Below are positions 6,792 through 7,462 of a DNA stretch of 7,462 bases, one piece after another. A model generated the notes under the pieces. It had not been told where the DNA came from, searched no databases, and worked only from the letters and a program-made list of their open reading frames with translations. Source of the stretch: Flavobacteriaceae bacterium (GTDB lineage: Bacteria > Bacteroidota > Bacteroidia > Flavobacteriales > Flavobacteriaceae). The translations under genes were made by a program, and so were the position numbers. The stretch is taken from the NCBI GenBank assembly GCA_947461915.1, contig CANHNG010000079.1:1-7462 (forward strand). Reading direction: 5' to 3'. Numbering within the stretch: position 1 is the first letter of the stretch; each line of letters starts with the position of its first letter.

Positions 6792-7462
6792 ATGCTAAAT
6801 TTTCAATGGTTTAACTATTTATTTAATAGGAGAATAAATCCTATGTTAGGGGCATTGTCGATAGTTTTTGTTTTTGGATGCAAATCCAATGATATAAATA
6901 AACCTACTGCATTAGTTTCTGATCAAAAAGAGAATATTGTTTCTGCCATTTTAAATAAAAAGGATAGTTTCTACTATACTAATTTTAATGATTATAATTA
7001 TAAAGACAAAAGCATGCCAATTGGTGTTTTTGACTCCGGTATTGGCGGATTAACGGTTTTGGACGCCATTGTAAATTATGATAAAAACAACAATAAAACA
7101 CATAACAATGGCTCTGACGGTGCACCTGATTTTGAAAAAGAGTCTTTCGTTTATTTTGGTGACCAAGCAAACATGCCCTATGGAAATTATTCAGAAGTAA
7201 ATAAAGTCGATTTATTAAAAGAACATATCATTAAAGATGCGCAATTTTTATTAAGCAATAAATATTATTCTACTGCCGATGATTTAAAAGCAAACACCGA
7301 TAAAAAACCAGTTAAAGTGATTGTAATTGCCTGCAATACTGCAACAGCATACGGAAAAGAATATATAGAAGAATTTATTGAAAAAGCCAAATTAGATATT
7401 AAGGTCATTGGTGTGATTGATGCGGGTGCCCGAGGCGTTTTAGAGACATTTCAAAAAAGTGA
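6792..7462 (+). CDS. Lipoprotein-type glutamate racemase (MurI family, Asp/Glu racemase superfamily), 3' truncated by window edge
   Basis: The frame is open to the window end (223 codons) and encodes the N-terminal part of a cofactor-independent glutamate racemase, which interconverts L- and D-glutamate. MurI hallmarks are MPIGVFDSGIGGLTV from residue 75 (catalytic-type Asp81 and Ser82), YFGDQANMPYG at 121-131, VIACNTATA around catalytic-type Cys181, and VIDAGARGV where MurI has VIEPGA. The second catalytic Cys would lie beyond the window. Unusually, a lipoprotein signal precedes the domain: basic NRR, a hydrophobic core and VFGC with Cys30, then about 44 linker residues. Two stretches, about 95-118 and 153-173, are longer than in ordinary MurI. 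ATG 6792 was chosen because it supplies the arginines. ATG 6843 has a better AGGAG (6828-6832) but leaves no positive charge before the hydrophobic core. Lipidation and extracytoplasmic location are inferred; the racemase fold assignment is strong. Confidence 0.88.
   Translation, partial: MLNFQWFNYLFNRRINPMLGALSIVFVFGCKSNDINKPTALVSDQKENIVSAILNKKDSFYYTNFNDYNYKDKSMPIGVFDSGIGGLTVLDAIVNYDKNNNKTHNNGSDGAPDFEKESFVYFGDQANMPYGNYSEVNKVDLLKEHIIKDAQFLLSNKYYSTADDLKANTDKKPVKVIVIACNTATAYGKEYIEEFIEKAKLDIKVIGVIDAGARGVLETFQKS

Noticed and set aside
6825..6836. Twin-arginine (Tat) signal in the racemase leader (NRR)
   Set aside because: The residues around the arginines do not fit the S-R-R-x-F-L-K consensus; the leader fits a Sec-type lipoprotein signal ending in Cys30.
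6985..7170. Minus-strand open frame of 61 residues near the right edge
   Set aside because: It overlaps the racemase gene, whose catalytic motifs are on the plus strand; its His, Tyr and Cys-rich composition is an antisense artefact.
1..7462. CRISPR array, tRNA/rRNA genes, insertion sequence or phage elements
   Set aside because: No spaced short direct repeats, no cloverleaf or rRNA-like segments and no transposase or integrase motifs were seen on either strand.

Overview
The window reads as one co-oriented (+ strand) locus from a member of the Bacteroidota, most likely a flavobacterium. The indications are AT-rich DNA, a SusC/SusD outer-membrane uptake pair, Bacteroidota-style lipoprotein signal peptides, and a type IX secretion (T9SS) C-terminal sorting domain. 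No gene lies on the minus strand, and no stretch above about 110 bases between genes is left unexplained. Both edges cut genes: the SusC-like gene lacks its 5' part and the last gene lacks its 3' part.

Layout: (1) 1-1299, C-terminal half of a SusC-like TonB-dependent transporter. (2) 1305-2825, SusD-like surface lipoprotein, 5 bases after it. (3) 2903-4459, lipoprotein of the N-acyl-D-amino-acid deacylase family (amidohydrolase superfamily). (4) and (5) 4568-5476 and 5548-6720, tandem paralogues of the N-formylglutamate amidohydrolase-like (FGase) family with signal peptides. They are about 76% identical without gaps over 300 residues, but only the second carries a T9SS sorting domain. (6) 6792 to the window end, a MurI-type glutamate racemase domain behind a lipoprotein signal peptide. 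This last gene is open at the window edge and easily missed.

How the genes may work together (inference): the five genes whose N-termini are visible all encode exported products, and the enzyme families converge on glutamate and D-amino acids. A coherent model is that the secreted FGase-like hydrolases cut a glutamyl or N-acyl-glutamyl substrate, for example poly-gamma-glutamate or peptidoglycan-derived peptides. SusCD would take up the products, the deacylase lipoprotein would free D-amino acids (possibly D-glutamate), and the lipoprotein racemase would convert D-glutamate to L-glutamate before it enters the cytoplasm. The exported cofactor-independent racemase and this whole extracytoplasmic pathway are the most interesting parts. 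The substrate itself cannot be read from the sequence.
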